In this document: in pieces, positions 10,224 through 18,969 of the stretch
How the letters are laid out: each line of letters opens with the position of its first letter
Numbering within the stretch: position 1 is the first letter of the stretch
The notes under the pieces: model-generated
Told to the model about the DNA's origin: nothing
What the model saw: the letters and a program-made list of their open reading frames with translations, nothing else
Database searches by the model: none
Translations under genes and position numbers: made by a program
Assembly (NCBI GenBank): GCA_030373145.1
Contig: JAUCZK010000001.1
Coordinates: 310,001-374,000, forward strand
Source of the DNA: Cyanobium sp. CZS48M
GTDB taxonomy: Bacteria; Cyanobacteriota; Cyanobacteriia; PCC-6307; Cyanobiaceae
Length of the DNA stretch: 64,000 bases
Direction of reading: 5' to 3'

Positions 10224-11003
10224 GTGGCTGCTGAGCCGCCGCGGGTGGTGGCGGCCGCCTGTGATGGTGCCTGCCGTGGTAATCCCGGCCCCGGGGGCTG
10301 GGGTTGCCTGCTGCGTTTCGAGGACGGCAGCGTGCGTGAGCTGGGGGGGGCAGCCGCCGCCACCACCAACAACCGCATGGAGCTCACCGCCGCCCTGGCC
10401 CTGATGGAGGAGCTGAAGACGCTTCCACTTCACCCCGATCTGCGCCTGCGCACCGACAGCCGCTACCTGATCGATGGCCTCACCAAGTGGCTGCCGGGCT
10501 GGAAGCGCAAGGGCTGGCGCACCGCCTCCGGCGGACCCGTGCTCAACCGCGACCTCTGGGAGGAGCTGGACCGGGCACGCCTGCCGGGCCTGAGCCTGGC
10601 CCATGTCAAAGGGCACAGCGGTGATCCCGACAACGACCGCTGCGATGCGATCGCCGTGGCCTACTCCCGCGGCCTCTCCCCCGAGCTGGCCCAGTCCGGG
10701 GGTGCTGGTTCTGGAGCTGGTGATTTTCAAGGTGCTGGTTCTGAAGAGGATGCTGGCGGTCTCGATCAGCCGGCCCCCGCGGCGCTCGGCGAGCTGCTCA
10801 CCCGCCTTGAGGTGGCCGACCGCCTCGCCAGCGGCGGCTATGCCCTCACGGCCGCTGAACTGGCCCGCCTGGTGGAGCAGCCCCTGGCCCGTCTGCAGGA
10901 GCGGCAGGGCCCCTGGATCTGGCGCGACTGGCGCGTGAGCCCGGCCAGTGAGGGGCGCTGGCGGCTGGAGCGCGCCGAGCCCGTCCTGCAGGAGTCCCCA
11001 TGA
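10224..11003 (+). CDS. rnhA: Ribonuclease HI with C-terminal extension
   Basis: RNase HI cleaves the RNA strand of RNA-DNA hybrids. The first 150 residues carry the full catalytic set: Asp in [16 protein letters not shown], Glu in [11 protein letters not shown], Asp in [11 protein letters not shown], and the His/Asp pair in [15 protein letters not shown]. About 105 further residues follow: a Gly/Ala/Asp linker and then a folded-looking segment ([20 protein letters not shown], then [10 protein letters not shown]) that is not part of standard 150-160-residue RNase HI. The [10 protein letters not shown] stretch resembles a helix-turn-helix start, but I cannot assign it. The start is GTG at 10224. 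The stop overlaps the pyrD start (ATGA), so the two are translationally coupled. Confidence 0.93.
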   Translation: MAAEPPRVVAAACDGACRGNPGPGGWGCLLRFEDGSVRELGGAAAATTNNRMELTAALALMEELKTLPLHPDLRLRTDSRYLIDGLTKWLPGWKRKGWRTASGGPVLNRDLWEELDRARLPGLSLAHVKGHSGDPDNDRCDAIAVAYSRGLSPELAQSGGAGSGAGDFQGAGSEEDAGGLDQPAPAALGELLTRLEVADRLASGGYALTAAELARLVEQPLARLQERQGPWIWRDWRVSPASEGRWRLERAEPVLQESP

Positions 11004-12199
11004 TTCTGGAGCGACCAGAGCGCGCCTCCTCAGGCGCCAGCGCCGGTACCAGCACGGGTTCGCTCTACCGCCGTTGGGTGGGCCCGCTGCTGGCCAGGGA
11101 TGAGGGGGCCGATGCCGAGCAGCTCAGCAGCCTTACCCTCGCCGCCCTGGCTCAGGCCTCCCTGCGCCGCGACTGGCCCCTGGTGTCAGGGAGTCTGGCG
11201 GGCCTTGGGGCTGAGCTGCAACGGCGTGACCATCGCCTCGAGCAGACCCTCTTCGGTTGCCGCTTCGCCAATCCGGTCGGCCTGGCTGCCGGCTTCGACA
11301 AGAACGCGGTGGCGGCGGGAATCTGGCACCTGTTCGGGTTCGGCTTCGCTGAGCTGGGCACGATCACCTGGCACCCTCAGCCGGGCAATCCACGGCCACG
11401 GCTGTTCCGCCTGGCCCAGGAGCGGGCCGCGCTCAACCGCATGGGCTTCAACAACGTCGGCGCCCAGGCCGTCAAGCGCAACCTGGAGCGCCAGCGCCTT
11501 CCCCCGCCGGGCCAGCGGCCTGCGGTGCTGGGCCTCAATCTGGGCAAGTCGAAGATCACCTCCCTGGAGCTGGCCCCCGACGACTACGCCTCCTCCCTGG
11601 AGCTGCTCTCACCGCTGGCCGACTACGTGGTCATCAATGTCAGCTCACCCAATACCCCCGGTCTGCGCGACCTGCAGGATGCGGTGCAGCTGCGGCGCCT
11701 GGTGGAGCGGCTGCGGCGCCTGTCAGCCTGCCCGCCGCTGCTGGTCAAGATCGCCCCCGACCTCGAAGACGACGCCATCGACACGATTGCCCGCCTGGCC
11801 TATGAGGAGGGCCTCGCCGGCGTGATCGCGGTCAACACCAGCGTCAACCGCCTGGGCCTGGAGAACCGCCGTCTGCCCCAGACTGGCCGGACCCTGGCCG
11901 AGGAAGCCGGAGGCCTCAGCGGAGCCCCCCTGCGCGGCCGGGCTCTGGAGGTGATCCGGCGCCTGCGGGCTACGGCCGGTCCAGCCCTGCCGCTGATCGG
12001 CGTGGGAGGAATCGATTCCCCCGAGGCCGCCTGGGAGCGAATCACGGCGGGAGCCTCGTTGATTCAGCTCTACACGGGCTGGATTTACCAGGGTCCGGGC
12101 CTGGTGCCGGCGATTCTCGAGGGGCTCGGCGATCAGCTGGATCGTCATGGCTGCAGCCACCTCACTGAGGTGGTGGGCAGTGGTCTGCCCTGGCGCTGA
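11000..12199 (+). CDS. pyrD: Dihydroorotate dehydrogenase (quinone), class 2
   Basis: The fourth step of pyrimidine synthesis, dihydroorotate to orotate, with FMN and a quinone acceptor at the membrane. The 399-residue length and an N-terminal segment before the barrel (about residues 1-75) indicate class 2. Barrel motifs: [42 protein letters not shown], the catalytic-Ser region [28 protein letters not shown] with the FMN lysine, [11 protein letters not shown], and the FMN phosphate site IGVGGIDS plus [16 protein letters not shown]. The ATG at 11000 overlaps the rnhA stop by four bases. Confidence 0.97.
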   Translation: MILERPERASSGASAGTSTGSLYRRWVGPLLARDEGADAEQLSSLTLAALAQASLRRDWPLVSGSLAGLGAELQRRDHRLEQTLFGCRFANPVGLAAGFDKNAVAAGIWHLFGFGFAELGTITWHPQPGNPRPRLFRLAQERAALNRMGFNNVGAQAVKRNLERQRLPPPGQRPAVLGLNLGKSKITSLELAPDDYASSLELLSPLADYVVINVSSPNTPGLRDLQDAVQLRRLVERLRRLSACPPLLVKIAPDLEDDAIDTIARLAYEEGLAGVIAVNTSVNRLGLENRRLPQTGRTLAEEAGGLSGAPLRGRALEVIRRLRATAGPALPLIGVGGIDSPEAAWERITAGASLIQLYTGWIYQGPGLVPAILEGLGDQLDRHGCSHLTEVVGSGLPWR

Positions 12200-12240
12200 A
12201 CTCAGCTCCCCCAACCTGCCCATGGCGGGGCGTCAGGGAG

Positions 12241-13266
12241 ATGCACAAGCGGCAAGGGGCGGATACGCTTCCAGCGGACCCGTGGACGCGACGATTGGTC
12301 CTTGCCGGAGTGCAGGCACAGCTTCAGCCCCTCGCCGCACGGCTGTTTCCCCCCCGTGTCTGGCTGGCGCTCGAGGACGACGCGGTCACGGTGCTGACCA
12401 CCCGAGGGCGCGCTGAGCCGGTTCAGCTGGCTCTGCTGCGACGGGTGCCCCTGCCCCGCGGCGCTTGCTCCGATGGTGATCCCCATCAGGTGATGGCCCT
12501 GGGTGATCTGATCGGCGATCTGCTGGTGGACCTGGGCCTGGTGGGTGCTGAGGTGGTGGCGGTGCTACCCGCCGCCGCCTGCGCCTGGAAGGTGGTGCAG
12601 TGGCCCTTCGACGAGTGGCCCGAGTCGCCGGATGAAGCCCTGCGCCAGATTGATCCAGCCCTTGGGCTTCCCTACGACCTCCCCCAGGCCTACATCAACC
12701 TCCTGCCTCTGGAGGGCACGGGCCAGCAGCAGTCCGGTTGCTCTTCACTGCTGGTGAGTACTCCACGCCAGTTGGTGCTCAGCTGGATCGAGGTATTCGA
12801 CATTGCCGGCGTGCAGCTGGAGAGGCTGGAGGCGTCCCAGGTGTGCGAGCTGCGGGCCCTGCTCCCCCTGCTGGAGGGAGGGGATCCCGGTCTTCTTGAG
12901 GTTGTGCTGGTGCCGGAGGACCGAGGGGCGCGGCTCACCTTCCTGCGCCATGGAGTGCCTGAATACAGCCGCCGCTGGACGGGGCTGATGGCCGATCTCG
13001 AGGCCGAGCTGGAGCGTTGCCTTGCCTACTGGCGCGGGCGGGATCCGGCCGTCAGCGGGGTGCGTCTCTGGCTGGCTGGCTCCAGCCCCGACCTCCCCCT
13101 TCTGGCCGACACCCTGCGACAGGGCGGGCCCTGGACCGTGGAGATCCTCGATCCAGTGGCCATGGGCTGGCTGGTCCTGCCCCCCGATCCAGACGATGAA
13201 GAACCACCGCCCGGTTGGTTCCTCACCTCCTTGTATGGCTTGATGCAGGCGGAGCAACCCCGATGA
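12241..13266 (+). CDS. pilM: Divergent PilM-like pilus protein
   Basis: A soluble 341-residue protein placed exactly where pilM stands, before pilN, pilO and the secretin, with the stop overlapping pilN (ATGA). PilM is an actin-fold protein that binds the cytoplasmic tail of PilN. I do not see the ATP-binding GIDIG-type phosphate loop of typical PilM; the matching region reads VWLALEDDAVTVLTTRG. The body alternates hydrophobic strands and helices (LIGDLLVDLGLVGAEVVAVLP; LVLSWIEVFDIAGVQLERLEA; LEAELERCLAYW), compatible with the two-lobed fold. The family call rests mainly on gene order and size, so the assignment is an inference. No membrane segment is seen. Confidence 0.6.
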   Translation: MHKRQGADTLPADPWTRRLVLAGVQAQLQPLAARLFPPRVWLALEDDAVTVLTTRGRAEPVQLALLRRVPLPRGACSDGDPHQVMALGDLIGDLLVDLGLVGAEVVAVLPAAACAWKVVQWPFDEWPESPDEALRQIDPALGLPYDLPQAYINLLPLEGTGQQQSGCSSLLVSTPRQLVLSWIEVFDIAGVQLERLEASQVCELRALLPLLEGGDPGLLEVVLVPEDRGARLTFLRHGVPEYSRRWTGLMADLEAELERCLAYWRGRDPAVSGVRLWLAGSSPDLPLLADTLRQGGPWTVEILDPVAMGWLVLPPDPDDEEPPPGWFLTSLYGLMQAEQPR

Positions 13267-13976
13267 GCCCTGCCCTTCCTGGTCTTGATCTGCTGCGGGA
13301 GCGACGGTTGGAGCTGGGCCTGCCCGCTGAAGTCCCCAGACCTCCCGATCCCAGGCGTCTGCTCCTGATCGGTTCTGCCATCGGCGGAGGCATTGTGCTG
13401 GCCACCGTTGCAGCCGCCCTGCCGTTGAAGCTGCAGGGTCTGTTCCTGGAGCAGGAACTCGCTCGGCTGGCAGCGGTACGAGGCCAAGTGGAGACACTTG
13501 AGGCCGAACTCGCCGCCGATCAAGCCAGCCAGGAACGCAAGAGAAAAGGCAACGAAGAGCTGGTGGCGGGTCTGGTGGCGGTGCGTTCAGGCTCGGCTCT
13601 GCTCACCGACCTCTCGGGACGCACCCCGGCTGAGTTGCAGCTCACCTCGTTGAAAGTGGGCAAGGATGATCTTCAGCTCAAAGGTCGCAGCGCAGATCCA
13701 GGGGCGTTCGAGCGGATCAATGCGCTTGTGCTGCGCCTGAAAACCTCGCCGCTGTTCGATCCCACCAGCGTCACTCTGGGTCGAGCCATCCGCAACGACA
13801 CGGACCCGAGCAAAGCCGGCAAGGGTCCAGAGAGCGGCTTGGTGGAGTTCGAGATCAATGCCAGCTTCAGTCCCCCGCTCTCCAGTTCAGCCCAGCTGAA
13901 ACAGATGCAGGAACTGGGAGCGGGCGGCATGGCCCGCCGGCTGGAGCTGCTCCAGAAGGAGGGCCTGCTGCGATGA
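13263..13976 (+). CDS. pilN: Type IV pilus inner-membrane protein PilN-like
   Basis: A 237-residue single-pass protein: a short cytoplasmic tail (about 1-35, containing GLDLLRERR), one membrane helix (LLLIGSAIGGGIVLATVAAALPL), a periplasmic coiled coil (LFLEQELARLAAVRGQVETLEAELAADQ), and a compact alpha/beta domain with LLTDLSGRTPAELQLTSLKV, where PilN proteins have L-x-D-L-x-x-x-x-P-x-x-x-x-L. PilN pairs with PilO to connect the cytoplasmic motor platform to the secretin. The frame is open from 13215, but the ATG at 13263 overlapping the pilM stop is the natural start. Confidence 0.78.
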   Translation: MSPALPGLDLLRERRLELGLPAEVPRPPDPRRLLLIGSAIGGGIVLATVAAALPLKLQGLFLEQELARLAAVRGQVETLEAELAADQASQERKRKGNEELVAGLVAVRSGSALLTDLSGRTPAELQLTSLKVGKDDLQLKGRSADPGAFERINALVLRLKTSPLFDPTSVTLGRAIRNDTDPSKAGKGPESGLVEFEINASFSPPLSSSAQLKQMQELGAGGMARRLELLQKEGLLR

Positions 13977-14815
13977 CCAACCTTCAACAGGGCGCTCCGC
14001 CCCGGTCCCTGCTCCTGCGCAATGGTCTGCTGATCGGCCTGCCCGTGGCGGCCGGGGTTCTGATGGCAGGCCTGGTGGCCCTGGTGGGAGTCTTCCAGCC
14101 CTGGGATCAGGTGCGTAAGAACCAGCTCCAGCTCGATGAGCTGCGCGGCATGAACGAGCGTCTGCCGTTGCTGCGGGCCCAGCGGCTGCGCCAGCTTGAT
14201 CAGGTCAAGACCGTGGAGCGTCAGCGCTCCAGCCTGCTGAGTCTGATCGCCGGCAGTGGCCAGATCAGCACCTTCATGGCCCAGCTCAACCGGGAGGCCA
14301 TGGCCACCGGGGTTCAACTCGATATGGTCGAGCCTTTAGACGCGAGTAGGGCGGCACCGGTGGGGGCGGGGGGCAAGCCAGCTGCCGCTGGGAGCCCAGC
14401 GCCTTCGCCGGCACCGGCGGGTGGCAACGGGAAGGGGACAGGCCCCCCGCAGGATCCCCTGGAAGCCGATGGCCTGCGCCGGACGACTCTGCTGCTGAGC
14501 GCCCGCGGGCGCTATCCGAACCTGCTGGTGTTCCTGCAGCGACTTGAGAGTCTCAGTCTGCTGGTGGCCCAGAGCGATCTCAATCTCGACCTCGAGGCCC
14601 TCCCTGTCCAGGCTCATCAGACCGTCACAAAGGCCGCGGGCTCGAGCCAGCGGGTTCCCCAGGTGGTGCTGAAGCTGAATCTGGTTCTCTACAGCCAAGA
14701 ACCGGCCAGTAGCCCGCCCACGACGTCCCAGCCAACAACGGCTCAACCACCAACGCCACCCCCGGCAACTCCCTCACCCCCGCCAGCTGCACCGCCTCCA
14801 GCTCCCCCAAGCTGA
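13973..14815 (+). CDS. pilO: Type IV pilus inner-membrane protein PilO-like
   Basis: A 280-residue protein with the same layout as PilN: a membrane helix (NGLLIGLPVAAGVLMAGLVALVGVF), a coiled coil (KNQLQLDELRGMNERLPLLRAQRLRQLDQV), and a periplasmic ferredoxin-like domain starting near ISTFMAQLNREAMATGVQL and including RGRYPNLLVFLQRLESLSLLV. A Gly/Pro/Ala insert sits near residues 125-160, and the last 40 residues are almost only Pro, Thr, Ser and Ala, which may be a flexible periplasmic tether. It starts inside the pilN stop (ATGA). No separate PilP lipoprotein gene follows, so the Pro-rich tail may take over some of its bridging (inference). Confidence 0.75.
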   Translation: MTNLQQGAPPRSLLLRNGLLIGLPVAAGVLMAGLVALVGVFQPWDQVRKNQLQLDELRGMNERLPLLRAQRLRQLDQVKTVERQRSSLLSLIAGSGQISTFMAQLNREAMATGVQLDMVEPLDASRAAPVGAGGKPAAAGSPAPSPAPAGGNGKGTGPPQDPLEADGLRRTTLLLSARGRYPNLLVFLQRLESLSLLVAQSDLNLDLEALPVQAHQTVTKAAGSSQRVPQVVLKLNLVLYSQEPASSPPTTSQPTTAQPPTPPPATPSPPPAAPPPAPPS

Positions 14816-14885
14816 GCGGTTTGCGGCCGGGGTTTGCGTTGAACTGCTGGCTTTTCAAGATCACTCCTCATACCATGCCGGAGTG

Positions 14886-17630
14886 ATGGATCCGTTGATG
14901 GTCCCAGCTGGTCTTGACTTGCGTGCAGGGGTGTGGCTGGGCCTCTCCAGCACTTTGCTCGGTGGACTTTCTTTGGTGGCATCTTCAGCTCCTGTCCTTG
15001 CCCAGGCGGCCATCCGCCAGGACGGACTGCAGCTGAAACTTCGTCGGCTTCCCGATGCCCTGGAGCTGGTGATTCAGGACATCGGCACCGGCAGTGACCT
15101 GCGCCAGCAGATGCAGGGTCAGGTGTGGGTGGGGGAGCTGCGCACCGGGCAGATCCGCGGGCTTAAAGCCGGTCCCCAGTCGCTCTCGATGACCGACGCC
15201 GGCGTGGATTCGATCATTTTTGACGGCACCGGCACGGAATTCCAGCTCAAGGTGACCCCCATGCCTGGGCGCAACCTGGGCACACCGGTGGTGAGCAGCG
15301 ACGGTCGTGACCTGACGGTGCGCTTCAACGCCCCCCAGCTACCCGTAAGCCAGACGGCCCGCGTGGACCTGCGGGCCCCTGCGCGGGTGCCGACGGCGCC
15401 CTTCGTGCCACCACTGCGACCACGGGCGGTGGCGCCCCCATCGGGAGACATCGCCGTGGGCACGATGACGATTCGCAACCGCGGCTACCTCAGCCTCTAT
15501 GGCCCCGCCGTGACCCTCACCACCCGGGCGGCCAACCCACGCGATGTGCTGATGGTGCTGGCGCAGATGGGGGGGTATGGCTTCGCCTTCTCCGATTCCT
15601 CGATGGCGGGGCCGATCAATGGCCAGGCTGGAGCACGGCAGGCTCCCCCAGCCCCGGTGACAGTGGCGTTCATGAATGAGCCCTACGAACGGGCCTTCAA
15701 CTTCGTGCTGCTGTCCTCCGGGCTGCAGGCCCGCAAGGAGGGCAACACCATCCTGGTGGGGTCGGACGTGCTGGGCAAGACAATCGGCCCTCAGATGTCG
15801 AAGGTGTACCGCCTCAACCAGGTGAGCGCCAATTCGGCGGCGGATTACATGGCCAACCTCGGAGCGCAGGTCACCAAGACCAACACGATCACCACGGCGG
15901 TGTCCCAGGGCGTGCCGCTGGGATCCCAGCCTGCTGGAACAGGGCTGTCCGCCACCTCCCAGAGCACCTCCTCCACCCAGCAGACCGTTGATGCGTTCGG
16001 GGCCTCGTCCGGTCCGCTGGTGGGCTTGCGGGCCACCACCGATCCGCGTCTGGGCACGATCACGATCGTGGGCGAACCATCGCTGGTGGCGATTGGCGAG
16101 CAATACCTCAAGCAGCTGGATCTGCGCCAGCGTCAGGTGGCGTTGTCGGTGAAGATTCTCGATGTGACACTCACAAACGCTACCGAGATCGATAACAGCT
16201 TTGCCTTCCGCTTCGGCAATAACTTCATCGTCAACGATGGCGGGCAACTGCTGGCGGCCTTTGGGCGAAATCTCCCCGCCAATGCCCAGGATTTCAGTGA
16301 TGCCAACACGAGAGAGAACTTTGGCACCTCGTCGAGTTTTTCGGGCAACTCCTCCAGTAACTCATCCAACAACTTCGCTTCAGGCTCCACCTCAAACAAC
16401 CAGTCCGGGACTACATCTGACGCTGGCACCAATTCATCATTCAATGAAGATCTCACCCTATCCCTGACCAATGGTCGCTCGCTCGATCAGAACCAGATCA
16501 GCGATGTGAATCGCCAGCTGTTCAGAGAAACGGGCACGGAAATTCAGCCCTTCGATGTGGAGCGCTTCATCCCCAACCCAAACTTCAATCCAGGGGCGGC
16601 GAATCCTGGAGATCGCTTCATCACCGTCACCGACACCGAGTACCGCATCGTCCCCACGGGGCGCACCAGCCAATCCATCACCCAGGATCTCACCTCCAGA
16701 ATCTCCCAGATTGTTTCATCGCAGGTGAACAGCGGCGTGAACATCGCCCGCAGCCTGGGTGGCTTCAATAACTCCGGTTCCACCTCCCAATCGAATGCGG
16801 GGCAGACCGGTTCGCGCAACTCTGGTTCTGGCTCGAATTCCCTGTCCGATTCGCAGTCAGATTCCTTCCAGAACTATTCAGGATCGCGCCGCCGCAACCC
16901 TGGTCTCAACTACCCCGACAACGAATTCTTCAGCTTCCTCCAAGCCCAGATCCAGTCACGGAACGCCAAGGTACTGGCCAGTCCAACCCTGATTCTCAGC
17001 GAAAACCCTGAGATCATCGAGGGAGGCGCCGACATTGGTGCCGGTGGTCTCGCTGGGCAGGCTGGTGATACGTCTGGTCTCAGCCCAGCCACCATCGGCC
17101 GTTCTCGAGCTAACGAGTCCTTCGTCACTGTGGGACGGCAGGTGGTGTCGGCCTACGACGTGACCACCACCGCAAACGTGGGCGTGAGCTGCCAGCCCAC
17201 ATTCAGTACGGCTGGCCTCACGTTCGGTGCCCGCGTGTCGAAGATTGACGACAACGGCTTCGTCTCCTTTACCCTTTCCCCGGCGATTTCCGGTGTGGTG
17301 GATCAGCAGCCGGTGCCGGGCTGTGGCTTCATCGACATCCTGCGCCTGCGCCGCCTCGACACCGGCAGCGTGCGCGTGCGAGACGGTCAGACCCTGATCC
17401 TCACTGGTGTGATCTCCGAGGACGATTTCCAGGAGGTGTCCAAATGGCCAATCCTCGGTGATTTGCCCCTATTGGGTCAATTCTTTCGCAAGACCAGCGG
17501 ATCGCGCAACAAAAACGAACTCGTGATCCTGGTGACTCCGCGTATCATCGATGATGAACAGGGTGGTACCTACGGCTATGGCTACAACCCATCCACTCGA
17601 GATGCCCGCCGTCTAATGTATAGCCCCTGA
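14886..17630 (+). CDS. pilQ: Type IV pilus secretin PilQ-like
   Basis: An outer-membrane secretin of 914 residues through which type IV pili leave the cell and DNA may enter. A signal peptide (up to about LAQA) is followed by an AMIN-like region (residues about 40-150: LQLKLRRLPDALELVIQDIG), then N-domains (AANPRDVLMVLAQMGGYGF; VYRLNQVSANSAADYMANLGAQV; LDLRQRQVALSVKILDVTL) and the secretin beta-domain with the C-terminal signature LILTGVISEDDFQEVSKWPILGDLPLLGQFF and ELVILVTPRII. Two Ser/Asn/Gly-rich inserts (about 16320-16450 and 16780-16910) interrupt the N3/secretin part, and a cysteine pair (SCQPT, PGCGF) lies in the barrel domain. The ATG at 14886 follows a GTG at 14883. Confidence 0.9.
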   Translation: MDPLMVPAGLDLRAGVWLGLSSTLLGGLSLVASSAPVLAQAAIRQDGLQLKLRRLPDALELVIQDIGTGSDLRQQMQGQVWVGELRTGQIRGLKAGPQSLSMTDAGVDSIIFDGTGTEFQLKVTPMPGRNLGTPVVSSDGRDLTVRFNAPQLPVSQTARVDLRAPARVPTAPFVPPLRPRAVAPPSGDIAVGTMTIRNRGYLSLYGPAVTLTTRAANPRDVLMVLAQMGGYGFAFSDSSMAGPINGQAGARQAPPAPVTVAFMNEPYERAFNFVLLSSGLQARKEGNTILVGSDVLGKTIGPQMSKVYRLNQVSANSAADYMANLGAQVTKTNTITTAVSQGVPLGSQPAGTGLSATSQSTSSTQQTVDAFGASSGPLVGLRATTDPRLGTITIVGEPSLVAIGEQYLKQLDLRQRQVALSVKILDVTLTNATEIDNSFAFRFGNNFIVNDGGQLLAAFGRNLPANAQDFSDANTRENFGTSSSFSGNSSSNSSNNFASGSTSNNQSGTTSDAGTNSSFNEDLTLSLTNGRSLDQNQISDVNRQLFRETGTEIQPFDVERFIPNPNFNPGAANPGDRFITVTDTEYRIVPTGRTSQSITQDLTSRISQIVSSQVNSGVNIARSLGGFNNSGSTSQSNAGQTGSRNSGSGSNSLSDSQSDSFQNYSGSRRRNPGLNYPDNEFFSFLQAQIQSRNAKVLASPTLILSENPEIIEGGADIGAGGLAGQAGDTSGLSPATIGRSRANESFVTVGRQVVSAYDVTTTANVGVSCQPTFSTAGLTFGARVSKIDDNGFVSFTLSPAISGVVDQQPVPGCGFIDILRLRRLDTGSVRVRDGQTLILTGVISEDDFQEVSKWPILGDLPLLGQFFRKTSGSRNKNELVILVTPRIIDDEQGGTYGYGYNPSTRDARRLMYSP

Positions 17631-17663
17631 GGTCGCGGCGTCGCAGCGGCTTAGAAGGCCGAT

Positions 17664-18485
17664 TCAAAAAGCCAAGGGGGCGAAGTATTTGATGGCCAGT
17701 GGAGCCAACTGCTGGAAGACGGCTGTAGCGCTCTGAAGGAACTGCCCGCCCCAGCCGTTGCCGGCATCGCTCCCCTGGGGGTTTTTGATCAAGTCGGAGG
17801 CGCCCTTGCGCAATTGCTCAGCCACCTTCGTGTTGCCCTGTTGCTCGAACAAGCTGGCGGCGTAGGTGAAGTCGGCGGCTGCCAGATCACGCTTGGCCTG
17901 TTCTGCCCGGCTGATGCCCCGTGCCAGCCAACTCAGCGCGGCACCGGGTTGCTTGAGGATGGCCTGGTTGAAATAGGTCTCGGCTTCGCTGGCCCGTCCC
18001 TGCAGAGCTGCTTCCACCCCGGAATTGTGCAGATCGGCGTAGCTGCTGGCGCTTGGATTCACCCCCACCGCCCGTTTCCAGTGGCTCCTTGCCAGGCCGT
18101 CAACGTCCAGCAGGGCACCACTGAGGTCGGCTTCGCGCAGATCTGTGCCCTCCAAGTGGGCCCCGCGCAGGTCGGCGCCGCGCAGGGAGGCCCCCAGCAA
18201 TGAGGTGAAGGTGAGGTTGGCACCCTGGAGGTTGGCACCATCCAGCTGGGCTCGGCTGAGGTTGGCCCGCTGCAGCTGGGCCTTGTTCAGGTCGGCGTCG
18301 CGCAGGTCGGCATGGACCAGATCAGCGTCCTGAAGCCGGCAGTTGGAGCAGGCCTTCTTGTCGAGAAGGCGCATCAAATCATCGGCGTCGGCGGCCTGGG
18401 CCGCTGAGCCGAGCAATTGAGCTCCGGTAGCAAGCAGCAGGACTCCCCTCAGCAGAGGGCCAGGGGATCGCAGCGGGGGCGCCAT
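17664..18485 (-). CDS. Secreted pentapeptide-repeat protein with TPR-like tail
   Basis: A 273-residue exported protein. The N-terminal signal peptide (LLRGVLLLATGAQLLGSAAQA) leads to a short motif DKKACSNCRLQDADL and then about 17 consecutive pentapeptide repeats of the A(D/N)LXX type (ADLRDADLNKAQLQRANLSRAQL and so on), which fold as a right-handed quadrilateral helix. The C-terminal half has two helix pairs resembling TPR units (GVEAALQGRASEAETYFNQAI; GISRAEQAKRDLAAADFTYAA). Family knowledge does not give a single function; in cyanobacteria many such proteins are found in the periplasm or thylakoid lumen. The frame is open far upstream, but the ATG at 18485 starts the signal peptide. It converges on pilQ. 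Confidence 0.85.
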   Translation of the reverse strand: MAPPLRSPGPLLRGVLLLATGAQLLGSAAQAADADDLMRLLDKKACSNCRLQDADLVHADLRDADLNKAQLQRANLSRAQLDGANLQGANLTFTSLLGASLRGADLRGAHLEGTDLREADLSGALLDVDGLARSHWKRAVGVNPSASSYADLHNSGVEAALQGRASEAETYFNQAILKQPGAALSWLARGISRAEQAKRDLAAADFTYAASLFEQQGNTKVAEQLRKGASDLIKNPQGSDAGNGWGGQFLQSATAVFQQLAPLAIKYFAPLAF

Positions 18486-18511
18486 GCCGGAGGGGGTGAT
18501 TGAGGAGGGAA

Positions 18512-18812
18512 TTAGGGGGCCGCCGCAGGGGAGGCCTTCAGATCGCGGGGCTCGATGCACAGGCGACGGCCCACTTTCTTCCATTCGTAGGCCGCCGGCA
18601 AGGGCTCCCAGTCCCACCATCCCGGCGAACAGCTGGTTGAGACAGGGCTGGCCGCTGGAGCAGTTCTGGATGTTGAGACCATTCACCCGCTCCACCGAGG
18701 CATCGGGAGGTTGTGGCCGCTGGCTGAAGAAACGCTGCTCCGCAAGGCATTACGGAGCGGCCTGTGCCGCAGTGGCCATCAGGGTTCCGGCAACGATCTC
18801 AACCCACCGCAT
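18512..18812 (-). pseudogene. Broken gene for a small secreted protein
   Basis: Upstream of the pentapeptide gene, same strand, are the pieces of one small protein in two frames. From ATG 18812 a signal-peptide-like start (MRWVEIVAGTLMATAAQAAP) runs into an in-frame TAA at 18750-18752. The same frame goes on with VERVNGLNIQNCSSGQPC and LNQLFAG. The best continuation then lies one base over: WWDWEPLPAAYEWKKVGRRL and CIEPRDLKAS, ending at TAA 18512-18514. A Trp-rich, two-to-three Cys protein of about 95 residues would result if one stop and one frameshift were repaired. It is either a decayed gene or a site of sequence error. I do not recognise the family. Confidence 0.6.
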
Positions 18813-18969
18813 TCCCCAAGTTGCCCGCTGACATCCGGTCACTGAGCGCCCCAACAAGCGGTGTTGACTATGGCTTTGGCGACCTCTTCATCAGCGGAAC
18901 GCTTGACGTTGAGCGCTCCTCTCCATTGCCTGAGGGTGGGGAGACCCTGACTCATCCAGGCTGGGCGCC

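Noticed and set aside
12690..12720. INLLP sequence inside the PilM-like protein
   Set aside because: It resembles the PilN tail motif that PilM binds, but it lies mid-protein in PilM itself; probably chance.
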